NCBI GenBank assembly: GCA_947627375.1
Contig: CANQVR010000007.1
Coordinates: forward strand, 1 to 33,445
Origin: an uncultured Bacilli bacterium
Lineage (GTDB): Bacteria > Bacillota_I > Bacilli_A > RF39 > UBA660
Direction of reading: 5' to 3'
DNA length: 33,445 nucleotides
A program made the position numbers and the translations under genes. Below, one piece after another: positions 15,144-22,694 of this stretch. The notes below the pieces were generated by a model that was not told the DNA's origin, did not search any database, and saw only the letters and a list, made by a program, of their open reading frames with translations. Numbering within the stretch: position 1 is the first letter of the stretch; each line of letters opens with the position of its first letter.

Positions 15144-15839
15144 ATGTTTTATAATGAAGAAATGGCCATAAAGGCTTGTGAAGAGGAACCATCCCTGATC
15201 TTTCAAGTAATGAAAGAAGGATATTTTGAACTTGTAGATAAGATTTTACAAGAAAAAAAAGTGAGTGTTAATACAGTAGATGAAGCTGGAAATGATGTGT
15301 TATGTCGTTTACTAAAAGCAAGACAATATGATATTGTTTTAAGACATATGAACAATAAAGAATGGAATGTTAATCATCAAAATAAAGATGGAAATACATT
15401 TGCACATATTTTAGTTTCCATGAATTATTTACATGTAGCGAAAATAATTGATAGATTAAGAAAAAATAAATCATTTCTACCTAATATAAAAAATAAAAAG
15501 GGAGAAACTATTTTAGATAAGTCTATTAATGGTAATTATATTTATACAACAGCTAAGATACTTACTGATAATCGTTTTGATAATATTGATTTAGTTTCAT
15601 TTAAGCATTTATATGATACTTATATTAAAAGTACATATTATGGTAAATATTCGAAACTAAATAATTTAGAGCTTATTGTTAATAGTTTAGAGGAAAAACA
15701 ACATTTATTACCAAGTGTTAAAAAATTACTTGATTTAATTGTTGGTAACTTCGAACTTATCAAAAAAGAATTACTTGCTAATAAGTCTTCTAATTTAGAT
15801 AGTATTATCGATTTTATGTTGAAAGATACAACAGTTTAA
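15144..15839 (+). CDS. Ankyrin-repeat-like protein
   Basis: A 231-residue helical protein without signal peptide or membrane segment. Repeats of about 33 residues are recognisable: VNTVDEAGNDVLCRLLKARQ, VNHQNKDGNTFAHILVSMNY and NIKNKKGETILDKSINGNY. They fit the ankyrin pattern (D..GNT.LH.A...) in degenerate form. About 80 further helical residues follow. It probably mediates a protein contact; the partner is unknown. The start at 15144 follows AGAGGTG; an in-frame GTG at 15135 lies within that site. A very good sigma-A promoter suggests that it is well expressed. Confidence 0.75.
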   Translation: MFYNEEMAIKACEEEPSLIFQVMKEGYFELVDKILQEKKVSVNTVDEAGNDVLCRLLKARQYDIVLRHMNNKEWNVNHQNKDGNTFAHILVSMNYLHVAKIIDRLRKNKSFLPNIKNKKGETILDKSINGNYIYTTAKILTDNRFDNIDLVSFKHLYDTYIKSTYYGKYSKLNNLELIVNSLEEKQHLLPSVKKLLDLIVGNFELIKKELLANKSSNLDSIIDFMLKDTTV

Positions 15840-15869
15840 AAAAGATTGTCAATTGATAATCTTTTTTTT
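15838..15869 (+). terminator. Terminator of the ankyrin-like gene
   Basis: AAAAAAGATTGTC pairs with GATAATCTTTTTT around a short AATT-centred loop, followed by further T. The left arm starts in the stop codon; the T/A flanks could also work in reverse. Confidence 0.8.
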
Positions 15870-15877
15870 AAAACCTA

Positions 15878-15906
15878 TTGACGAACATAAGTTTGTTTGT
15901 TATACT
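15878..15906 (+). promoter_or_regulatory. Promoter upstream of tex
   Basis: TTGACG (15878-15883), a 17 bp spacer and TATACT (15901-15906). It is followed by a leader of about 90 bases before the tex start, in which GGAG (15917-15920) could pair with CTCC (15928-15931). Confidence 0.8.
15882..15895. promoter_or_regulatory. LexA (DinR)-like SOS box
   Basis: CGAACATAAGTTTG agrees with the Firmicutes LexA pattern CGAACrnryGTTyG at all but one position. It overlaps the end of the -35 and lies in the spacer, which is the ideal place for repression. No lexA gene is in the window. Confidence 0.6.
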
Positions 15907-16002
15907 ACAAATACAAGGAGATAAATACTCCAATATGGAAAAAAAGTCAATCCTTTTTTTAGATAATTTTATTTGTTAGAATAATTTATGGAGGTATTAG
16001 AA

Positions 16003-18150
16003 GTGAAAGATAGTATTATAAAAGAAATAAGTAAAGATTTAAATATAAAAGAAAAGCAAGTTAAAGTTGTTCTTTCTCTACTTGCGGAAGGGAATACTGT
16101 ACCTTTTATTGCTAGATATAGAAAAGAAGTAACTGGTGCTTTGGATGAAGAAGTAATCAGAAGTATTGAACAAGTTTATGCTTATGAAGAAAATTTGTTA
16201 AAAAGAAAAGAAGATGTTATTCGACTTATCGATGAAAAGGGACTTTTGACCGAAGAGTTAAAAAATTCTATTTTGTCTTGTAATAAACTTGTGGAAGTAG
16301 AAGATTTGTATCGTCCTTTTAAAGAAAAGAAAAAAACAAAAGCTACTGCGGCTATCAATGCAGGACTTGAACCTCTTGCTAAAATGATTATGAGTTTTCC
16401 TCTTCAAGGAGATTTTGAAAGTTTATGTAGAAAATTTTTAAATGATAAAGTAAAAAATGTCGAAGAGGCTAAAGAGGGAGCAGGTTATATTATTAGTGAA
16501 TGGATTAGTGATAATGCTAACTTTCGTAAATATATCAGAAATAATATGTATGCTCATGGTGTAATGGTAAGTAAAAAGAAGAAAAATGCAGCCGATGAAG
16601 ATGGAATATACGAGATGTATTATGATTTTAGTGAAGCTATTAAATATATCAAACCACATAGAATTATGGCTATGAACCGTGGTGAAAAAGAGAAAGTTCT
16701 TACTATTTCTATTGATTATAATCAAGAAAAAGTAATTTCTTATTTAGAAAGTAAAGTTATTAAAAATAAAAATTCTTTTGTATGTGACTTAGTACGTGAT
16801 GCGATTGTCGATGCTTTGAAAAGACTTATCATTCCTAGTGTCGAAAGAGAAATTAGAAGTGAACTTAAAGAAAAAGCAGAAGAAGTATCAATTAAGAATT
16901 TTTCAGAAAATGTTGAGAAGCTACTCTTAACTCCACCTATGAAAGAAAAAGTTGTTTTAGGACTTGATCCAGCTTTTCGTACGGGTTGTAAGTTGGCAGT
17001 TTTAGATAAAACAGGAAAGCCGTTAGAAATAGCAGTTATATATCCGACTGAACCTAGATGTGATATAGAAGGATCTCGTAAGAAAGTTTTAGAACTTATT
17101 GATAAATATAAAATAGATATTATTGCAATAGGTAATGGTACTGCATCACGCGAGAGCGAAGCTTTTATTGCGGATACTATAAAAGACGCTAAAAAATATG
17201 TGGAATATATTATCGTCAGCGAAGCAGGAGCGTCCGTTTATTCTGCTAGTAAACTTGCAATTGAAGAATTTCCTGATTTAACGGTTGAAAAAAGAAGTGC
17301 CATAAGTATCGGACGTAGATTACAGGATTCATTAAGTGAACTTGTGAAAATTGATCCAAAAAGTATTGGGGTAGGACTTTATCAACATGATGTAAAACAG
17401 AAGAATTTAGATGAATCATTAAATTTCGTAGTTACTAAAGTTGTGAACTCTGTTGGTGTTAATATAAATACTGCTAGCGCTAGTTTACTTAAATATGTTT
17501 CAGGACTTACTAAGAAAGTTATTGGAGAAATATTAAAAGTAAGAGAAGAAAAAGGTAAATTTGTAGATAGGAATAGTATTAAAGAAATTTCTGGTATGAC
17601 ACCTAAAATTTATGAACAGTCTATTGGTTTTATGAGGATACTTGATGGAGAAAATCCTTTAGATAAAACTCCTATACATCCGGAGAGTTATAATCAAACT
17701 TTAGAGCTTTTAAAAATGCTCGATATAGACCCTTATGACATAGGAAAAAAATCAGTAAAAGAGAAGTTAAATATAGATGTAAAAGAATATAGTAAAAAAT
17801 TAAATATTGATGAATATACTTTAAAAGACATTATCGATTCTTTAATTTCTCCTGAAAGAGATCCACGTGATTTTATGCCTAAACCAATACTTAGAAGTGA
17901 TATTTTACATATAGAAGATTTGAAAGTTGGAGAAAAATTACAAGGAACTGTTAGAAACGTTGTAGACTTTGGAATCTTTATAGATATTGGATTAAAAAAC
18001 GATGGGCTAGCGCATATTTCACGCCTTACAAAACAATATATTAAACATCCTAGTGAACTATTTTCAGTCGGAGATATTATAGATTGTTATGTAGAAAAAA
18101 TAGATACCAAAAAAAAGAAAGTGTCTTTAAGTTTAATTGACGTAAATTAA
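16003..18150 (+). CDS. tex: Tex-family RNA-binding transcription accessory protein
   Basis: A 715-residue Tex protein. The N-terminal helical domain begins IIKEISKDLNIKEKQVKVVL and contains EGNTVPFIARYRKEVTGALD, a family hallmark. The YqgF-like RNase H fold begins near G320 with VLGLDPAFRTGCKLAVLDKT. Helix-hairpin-helix elements follow (SVGVNINTASASLLKYVSGL). The C-terminal S1 domain starts at about residue 640 (GEKLQGTVRNVVDFGIFIDI). Tex binds nucleic acid and the elongating polymerase; homologues affect stress and toxin gene expression. I chose GTG 16003, eight bases after GGAGGT; the ATG at 15988 lies before that site and has none of its own. The LexA-like box in its promoter suggests DNA-damage control. 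Confidence 0.92.
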   Translation: MKDSIIKEISKDLNIKEKQVKVVLSLLAEGNTVPFIARYRKEVTGALDEEVIRSIEQVYAYEENLLKRKEDVIRLIDEKGLLTEELKNSILSCNKLVEVEDLYRPFKEKKKTKATAAINAGLEPLAKMIMSFPLQGDFESLCRKFLNDKVKNVEEAKEGAGYIISEWISDNANFRKYIRNNMYAHGVMVSKKKKNAADEDGIYEMYYDFSEAIKYIKPHRIMAMNRGEKEKVLTISIDYNQEKVISYLESKVIKNKNSFVCDLVRDAIVDALKRLIIPSVEREIRSELKEKAEEVSIKNFSENVEKLLLTPPMKEKVVLGLDPAFRTGCKLAVLDKTGKPLEIAVIYPTEPRCDIEGSRKKVLELIDKYKIDIIAIGNGTASRESEAFIADTIKDAKKYVEYIIVSEAGASVYSASKLAIEEFPDLTVEKRSAISIGRRLQDSLSELVKIDPKSIGVGLYQHDVKQKNLDESLNFVVTKVVNSVGVNINTASASLLKYVSGLTKKVIGEILKVREEKGKFVDRNSIKEISGMTPKIYEQSIGFMRILDGENPLDKTPIHPESYNQTLELLKMLDIDPYDIGKKSVKEKLNIDVKEYSKKLNIDEYTLKDIIDSLISPERDPRDFMPKPILRSDILHIEDLKVGEKLQGTVRNVVDFGIFIDIGLKNDGLAHISRLTKQYIKHPSELFSVGDIIDCYVEKIDTKKKKVSLSLIDVN

Positions 18151-18168
18151 AAATAAAATTTCTTATCG

Positions 18169-18193
18169 AAAACCTTTATCAATAAGGATTTTT
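18169..18193 (+). terminator. Probable terminator of tex
   Basis: AAAACCTT pairs with AAGGATTTT (one bulged A) and T follows. It is AT-rich and imperfect. Confidence 0.5.
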
Positions 18194-18236
18194 GAAAAAG
18201 AGGTAAAAAAAAGTTTGAAAAATGTCTATTTTGCTA

Positions 18237-18265
18237 TTGCAATTTTCATTATTTCAATCTAGAAT
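18237..18265 (+). promoter_or_regulatory. Promoter of the nrdD operon
   Basis: TTGCAA (18237-18242), a 17 bp spacer and TAGAAT (18260-18265). No NrdR-box pair was recognised around it. Confidence 0.8.
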
Positions 18266-18300
18266 AAATTTATGAGGTAAAGATTGGGGAGGAAAAAAAT

Positions 18301-20589
18301 ATGGTCACAAAGGTAAAAGAAATTCCTAGTTTAAAAGTTGTTAAAAGAGATGGGAAAAAAGTAGACTTTCTAGGAACTAAAATAGCTATTGCTATAAAAA
18401 AAGGGTTCGATGCTACGGCTAATGAAGAATACACTGATGAAGATGCTAATAAAGTTTTCAAAAAAGTGTTAGACAAAATTGAAAAAGATTATAATGATGA
18501 AAAATTTATTAAAATTGAAGATATTCAAGATTTAATTGAAGACTCTTTAAGAAAAATGGAATACGTTGATGTTTTGAATTCATATTCTTCTTATAGAGAA
18601 AGAAGAAATGAATCTAGAAAAGTATTCTTTTCAAGACAACATAAACTTGCTAAAGCAATTGAACTTTTATCATTAAAAGAAGCTAAAGAAGAAGATTCTA
18701 AAAGAGAAAATGGTAATATTGATGGAAATACAGCCATGGGTACTATGTTACAATATGGTAGTACTATTTCAAAAGAATTTGCTAAAAGCTATTTAATGAA
18801 TAAAAGATTTTCTGAAGCCCATGATGCTGGAGATATTCATATTCATGATATGGATTTTCTACCTATGGGTACAACTACTTGTTGTCAAATAGATTTAACT
18901 GAGTTATTTAAAGATGGTTTTTCAACAGGACATGGACATTTACGTTGTCCTAATGATATTATGTCTTATACTGCTCTTGCAGCTATTGCTATTCAGTCTA
19001 ATCAAAATGATCAACATGGTGGACAATCTATTCCAGCATTTGATTATGATATGGCTCCAGGTGTAGTTAAAACATTTAAAAAACAATTTAAACAAATTTT
19101 ATATGACTTCTTTGATTTAGCTGGATTTGTTGAACTTATAAAATTTGATCATTTAGTTAAAGATATTGATAAATTAAAAACAATGGATTTTGATATTAGT
19201 ATTTTTGAAAATTATTATGAGAAAAGTGATCAAGTAGAAAGAATATTCAAAAAAGCCTATGAAAAAGCGATTGCTAAAACTGATAGGATAACTTATCAAT
19301 CTATGGAAGCTTTTATTCATAATTTAAATACAATGCATTCTAGAGCAGGTGCTCAAGTTCCTTTTTCATCTATTAATTTTGGAACTAATACAACAACAGA
19401 AGGAAGAATGGTTATTAGAAATTATTTACTTGCAACAGATGCTGGACTTGGAAAAGGAGAAACTCCAATATTTCCAATTTCAATATTCAAAGTAAAAGAA
19501 GGAATTAATTATAATCCTCAAGATCCTAACTATGATTTATTTAAATTAAGTTGTAAAGTTAGCGCTAAAAGATTATTTCCAAATTTCTCATTTTTAGATT
19601 CACCATTTAATTTCCAATATTATGATCCTAATAATTATAAAACTGAATGTGCTTATATGGGATGTAGAACTAGAGTTCTTGGTAATGTTGCTAATCCTGA
19701 TAAAGAAATTGTTTCAGGACGTGGTAATTTATCATTTACTTCTATAAATCTTCCACGTATTGGAATTAAGCATGGTAAGATAACTTTAGGTAAAACCGAT
19801 ATGAAAGGTTTTTATAAAGAGTTAGATGAAAAATTAGAGCTTGTTAAAGATCAGCTTTTAGAGAGATTTGAAATTCAATGTAGTAAGAAAGTTTATAACT
19901 TTCCCTTCTTACTTGGTCAAGGTGTATGGATTGATTCTAAAGGACTTAAGGATAATTCAAGATTAAAACCAGTACTTAAGAATGGAACACTTACAATAGG
20001 TTTTATTGGACTTGCTGAAACTCTTAAAGCTTTAATAGGAAAACATCATGGAGAAAGTAAGGAAGCAGAAAAATTAGGATTTGAAATTGTAAAACATATG
20101 AGAGATAAAATTGATGGTTATGCTAAACAATATAAACTTAATTTTTCATTAATTGCTACACCTGCAGAAGGATTGTCAGGTAGATTTACTGGAATTGATA
20201 AATCTATTTATGGAAAAATTAAAGGAGTAACTGATAGAGAATATTATACTAATTCATTCCATGTACCAGTTTATTATAATATTTCCATAAAAGAAAAATT
20301 AAGAAAAGAAGGACCATATCACGAACTAACTAATGGAGGTCATATTTCATATATCGAGCTAGATGGAGACGTTGCTAATAACGTTGAAGCCTTCGAAAAA
20401 GTTATTCGTATCATGCATGATTGCAAAATAGGATATGGTGCTGTTAATCATCCGGTTGATAGAGATCCAGTTTGTGGATATACTGGTGTGATTGGTGATG
20501 TTTGTCCTGGATGTGGCAGACGTGAAGGAGAAGGGGTTCCAATTGAAAGAGTAAAAAACGCAAAATTAAATAATTGTTGCGGAAGATAA
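18301..20589 (+). CDS. nrdD: Class III ribonucleotide reductase, large part lacking its glycyl-radical segment
   Basis: A 762-residue anaerobic ribonucleoside-triphosphate reductase. The N-terminal ATP-cone starts LKVVKRDGKKVDFLGTKI. The ten-stranded barrel contains GHGHLRCPNDIMSYTALAA, NQNDQHGGQSIPAFDYDMAP and CRTRVLGNV...SFTSINLPRIGI, all typical of one NrdD subgroup. The C-terminus has a zinc-ribbon-like PVCGYTG...CPGCGR and ends EGVPIERVKNAKLNNCCGR. The ITGYL glycyl-radical loop that should follow is absent and is instead encoded by the next gene. The chain therefore cannot be active alone. It should reduce NTPs to dNTPs without oxygen after activation by NrdG. A strong GGGGAGG site precedes the ATG. 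Confidence 0.93.
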   Translation: MVTKVKEIPSLKVVKRDGKKVDFLGTKIAIAIKKGFDATANEEYTDEDANKVFKKVLDKIEKDYNDEKFIKIEDIQDLIEDSLRKMEYVDVLNSYSSYRERRNESRKVFFSRQHKLAKAIELLSLKEAKEEDSKRENGNIDGNTAMGTMLQYGSTISKEFAKSYLMNKRFSEAHDAGDIHIHDMDFLPMGTTTCCQIDLTELFKDGFSTGHGHLRCPNDIMSYTALAAIAIQSNQNDQHGGQSIPAFDYDMAPGVVKTFKKQFKQILYDFFDLAGFVELIKFDHLVKDIDKLKTMDFDISIFENYYEKSDQVERIFKKAYEKAIAKTDRITYQSMEAFIHNLNTMHSRAGAQVPFSSINFGTNTTTEGRMVIRNYLLATDAGLGKGETPIFPISIFKVKEGINYNPQDPNYDLFKLSCKVSAKRLFPNFSFLDSPFNFQYYDPNNYKTECAYMGCRTRVLGNVANPDKEIVSGRGNLSFTSINLPRIGIKHGKITLGKTDMKGFYKELDEKLELVKDQLLERFEIQCSKKVYNFPFLLGQGVWIDSKGLKDNSRLKPVLKNGTLTIGFIGLAETLKALIGKHHGESKEAEKLGFEIVKHMRDKIDGYAKQYKLNFSLIATPAEGLSGRFTGIDKSIYGKIKGVTDREYYTNSFHVPVYYNISIKEKLRKEGPYHELTNGGHISYIELDGDVANNVEAFEKVIRIMHDCKIGYGAVNHPVDRDPVCGYTGVIGDVCPGCGRREGEGVPIERVKNAKLNNCCGR

Positions 20590-20614
20590 AAATAGAAGAA
20601 AAGGAGAGATTAAT

Positions 20615-20794
20615 ATGTCTAATGAAGAAAGAAAAGTAGGGGAAGGAATAGGTTTTGAAAGAATAAGAAGAATTACAGGATATTTAGTAGGAACAACTGA
20701 GAGATTTAACAATGGAAAAAGAGCTGAAGAAAGAGATCGTGTTAAACATGGAACACAAGACATTTTAACTAAAGCAGAAGCAAGTGCAAATTAG
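20615..20794 (+). CDS. Stand-alone glycyl-radical domain of the anaerobic ribonucleotide reductase
   Basis: A 59-residue protein with AAGGAG (20601-20606) before its ATG. Residues 15-45 (FERIRRITGYLVGTTERFNN, then GKRAEERDRVKH) are the C-terminal glycyl-radical segment found at the end of ordinary NrdD. G22 in T-G-Y is the expected radical glycine. It lies 25 bp after the nrdD stop in a different frame (+1) and has its own ribosome site and a clean stop, so it is a separate polypeptide rather than a sequencing frameshift. It should dock into the NrdD barrel and be activated by NrdG, much as the GrcA/YfiD spare part does for pyruvate formate-lyase. It overlaps nrdG by 11 bp. Its identity is very likely; the working mechanism is inference. 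Confidence 0.88.
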   Translation: MSNEERKVGEGIGFERIRRITGYLVGTTERFNNGKRAEERDRVKHGTQDILTKAEASAN

Positions 20795-21335
20795 ACTTGC
20801 AAGTGACATTCAGCCGGACAGTGTAGTTGATGGAGAGGGAATCAGGACAGTAGTATGGACACAAGGTTGTAGTCATAATTGTCCTAGTTGTCATAATCCT
20901 GGAACTCATGATTTTAATGCAGGGTTTTCAGTAGATGTTGAAGAAATAAAAGAATATCTTGCCACGCTTGAAGGACAAGATGGTATTACCTTATCAGGAG
21001 GAGATCCTTTATTTCAAGTTGAAGCATCTTGTGAAATAGCAAAATATGCACATCAACTTGGTATGAATGTTTGGTGTTATACCGGATTTACGTATGAAGA
21101 AATTATAAGCAATGAAAATATGCGTAAAATTCTAGATGATGTTGATGTCTTAGTAGATGGTAAATTCTTGTTAGAAGAATTTAGTTTGGATTTGAAATTT
21201 AAAGGATCTAGAAACCAAAGAATTATAGATGTTAAACAAAGTCTAGAGCAAGGAAAAGTGTGTCTTGTAGAAAAATATTCTGATAATAAGGATTATCGTC
21301 AATTATATCAAAAGGCAGAATATATGTTTATTTAA
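20784..21335 (+). CDS. nrdG: Anaerobic ribonucleotide reductase activase
   Basis: A 183-residue radical-SAM enzyme starting IRLASDIQPDSVVDGEGIRT. The iron-sulfur cluster motif CxxxCxxC is C29, C33 and C36 (WTQGCSHNCPSCHNPGTHDF). GITLSGGDPLFQ is the SAM-binding region. It cleaves SAM and forms the glycyl radical on NrdD; here the target glycine must be on the small protein just upstream. The GTG start at 20784 is required by the family N-terminus, has only a weak ribosome site and lies inside the small gene, so translation is probably coupled to it. A terminator follows. Confidence 0.94.
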   Translation: MQIRLASDIQPDSVVDGEGIRTVVWTQGCSHNCPSCHNPGTHDFNAGFSVDVEEIKEYLATLEGQDGITLSGGDPLFQVEASCEIAKYAHQLGMNVWCYTGFTYEEIISNENMRKILDDVDVLVDGKFLLEEFSLDLKFKGSRNQRIIDVKQSLEQGKVCLVEKYSDNKDYRQLYQKAEYMFI

Positions 21336-21358
21336 GATAGAATCTTCTATCTTTTTTT
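21335..21358 (+). terminator. Terminator of the nrd operon
   Basis: AGATAGAA pairs with TTCTATCT around TC, followed by a run of T. Confidence 0.9.
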
Positions 21359-21419
21359 CTTGAAAAAATCACTATAAAAGGTTAAAATAGTTGTAGTATA
21401 TTTAAAGGAGTCCTTTATT

Positions 21420-22172
21420 ATGAAAAATAATAAAAATAATAGTTATCGTCCTTTGATAAAAATGATTGTATGTATTATTCATATAATTGTAATTGTTATA
21501 CTTGCTTTTTGTTCTTTTAGAATTTATCAAAGTAGTGATAAAGTTGTTAATTTTTCTGATACTGAAAGTGTTGACAAATATGTTTATTTAGACGTTTCTG
21601 AAATGTCTAAAAAAGTTGCTGAGATTGATAATGGTAAAAAACAACTTCACTTTGTAATAGAGAAACTTAATAATGGGAAATGGTATACTTATTTAACTGC
21701 AATTAATAAAGATGATGTAAAAAAATTTAAAAGTATGATTGAATATTCTGAAACTTCTACTGATAAAGTTCCTAAAAAAATTCGTATTTATGGATATAAG
21801 AGAAAAATTACTTCTGATATAAAAAATAAAGCTTTAAAAAATGCCGATACATTCTTTTCTAATGAAAAGAAAAAAGGTTTATCTAACAATAATTTTGAGA
21901 AATATTTTACTAATTATTATTTAGATTCTACAGTTAAAAAACATCATAGTTTTAATTATTTTATGTTAATTTTAATGCTTATGTTAGTAGTTTTATTTAT
22001 TACTCTAATACTAGTAATATTTGATAAAGATAAATTAGTTGACGAAGTAGATAAAATTGCAGAAGAAAGTTTAAAGAAGAAAATAAAAAAAGAAGAAAAA
22101 GAAGCTAGAAAAAATATTAAAAAAGTTAAAAGACAACTTAAAGAAGAAAAAAAGAAAAATAAAACAAAGTAG
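21420..22172 (+). CDS. Two-helix membrane protein of unknown function
   Basis: A 250-residue protein. Membrane helices lie at about residues 12-34 and 178-203. Between them an extracellular domain of about 140 residues begins after FRIYQSSDKVVNFSDTE and contains YVYLDVSEMSKKVAEIDNGK. After the second helix is a Lys/Glu-rich, probably coiled-coil cytoplasmic tail (KKKIKKEEKEARKNIKK). AAAGGAG precedes the ATG. The next gene, a lipoprotein, starts 8 bp after the stop, so they form an operon. I do not recognise a family. Confidence 0.7.
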   Translation: MKNNKNNSYRPLIKMIVCIIHIIVIVILAFCSFRIYQSSDKVVNFSDTESVDKYVYLDVSEMSKKVAEIDNGKKQLHFVIEKLNNGKWYTYLTAINKDDVKKFKSMIEYSETSTDKVPKKIRIYGYKRKITSDIKNKALKNADTFFSNEKKKGLSNNNFEKYFTNYYLDSTVKKHHSFNYFMLILMLMLVVLFITLILVIFDKDKLVDEVDKIAEESLKKKIKKEEKEARKNIKKVKRQLKEEKKKNKTK

Positions 22173-22180
22173 GTGTTGAA

Positions 22181-22648
22181 ATGAAAAAATATATTTTTGT
22201 AATTGTTATTACTTTATTGTGTTTTACTACTACTGGTTGTTTTAGTAAAGAAAAGGAAGTGAAAACTGCTAAAGAATTTACTTCTATAGCAAAAGATCTT
22301 GGTTTTTATACAAAAGATATTACCAAGGAACAAAGTGAAGAACAACAAAAAATGTTAAAATCAGTTACTGCTGCTGTAAAAGATGATTTGCAAATAGAAT
22401 TTTATGTTTTTAAAAATGAGAAAATTGCAAAGACAGCTTTCTTTAATGGAGAAAAATTATTTGATTCTAAAGTTGAAACTAATTATGTTGATAATATAGA
22501 TCATGGTAAAAATTATGGATATTTCTATGTTGATATAAAAAGTAGATATGGAGTTGTAAGTAGAGTAGAAAATACTTTGCTACTTGTAGATACAACACGT
22601 AAATATAAAAAGGACGTTAGTAAATTAGAAAAAGAAATGGGTTATTAA
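22181..22648 (+). CDS. Small predicted lipoprotein
   Basis: A 155-residue protein with a signal peptide MKKYIFVIVITLLCFTTTGC; Cys20 after TTG is the lipidation candidate, though Thr at -3 is not the usual Leu. The mature part starts FSKEKEVKTAKEFTSIAKDL and has a conserved-looking acidic/basic pattern without known motifs. It is probably anchored to the outer face of the membrane. Its position 8 bp after a membrane protein suggests that the two act together. The function is unknown. Confidence 0.7.
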   Translation: MKKYIFVIVITLLCFTTTGCFSKEKEVKTAKEFTSIAKDLGFYTKDITKEQSEEQQKMLKSVTAAVKDDLQIEFYVFKNEKIAKTAFFNGEKLFDSKVETNYVDNIDHGKNYGYFYVDIKSRYGVVSRVENTLLLVDTTRKYKKDVSKLEKEMGY

Positions 22649-22654
22649 AATAGA

Positions 22655-22683
22655 ATGGTTTAGTGATGCTAAATCATTTTTTT
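22655..22683 (+). terminator. Terminator after the lipoprotein gene
   Basis: ATGGTTTAG pairs with CTAAATCAT (one G-U) around TGATG, followed by T. It ends immediately before the Shine-Dalgarno of the DUF1848 gene. Confidence 0.85.
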
Positions 22684-22694
22684 GGAGGTAAGTT

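Noticed and set aside
15935-15979. 14-codon frame in the leader between the LexA-like promoter and tex
   Set aside because: The nearest GGAG is 14 bases from the ATG and can pair with CTCC; the frame has no recognisable content. Kept only as a note in the SOS finding.
18301-20794. Simple frameshift explaining the split nrdD
   Set aside because: The small gene has its own ribosome site and start, the large ORF ends 25 bp before it with extra residues, and a duplicated segment lies on both sides. A single-base error would not give this arrangement.
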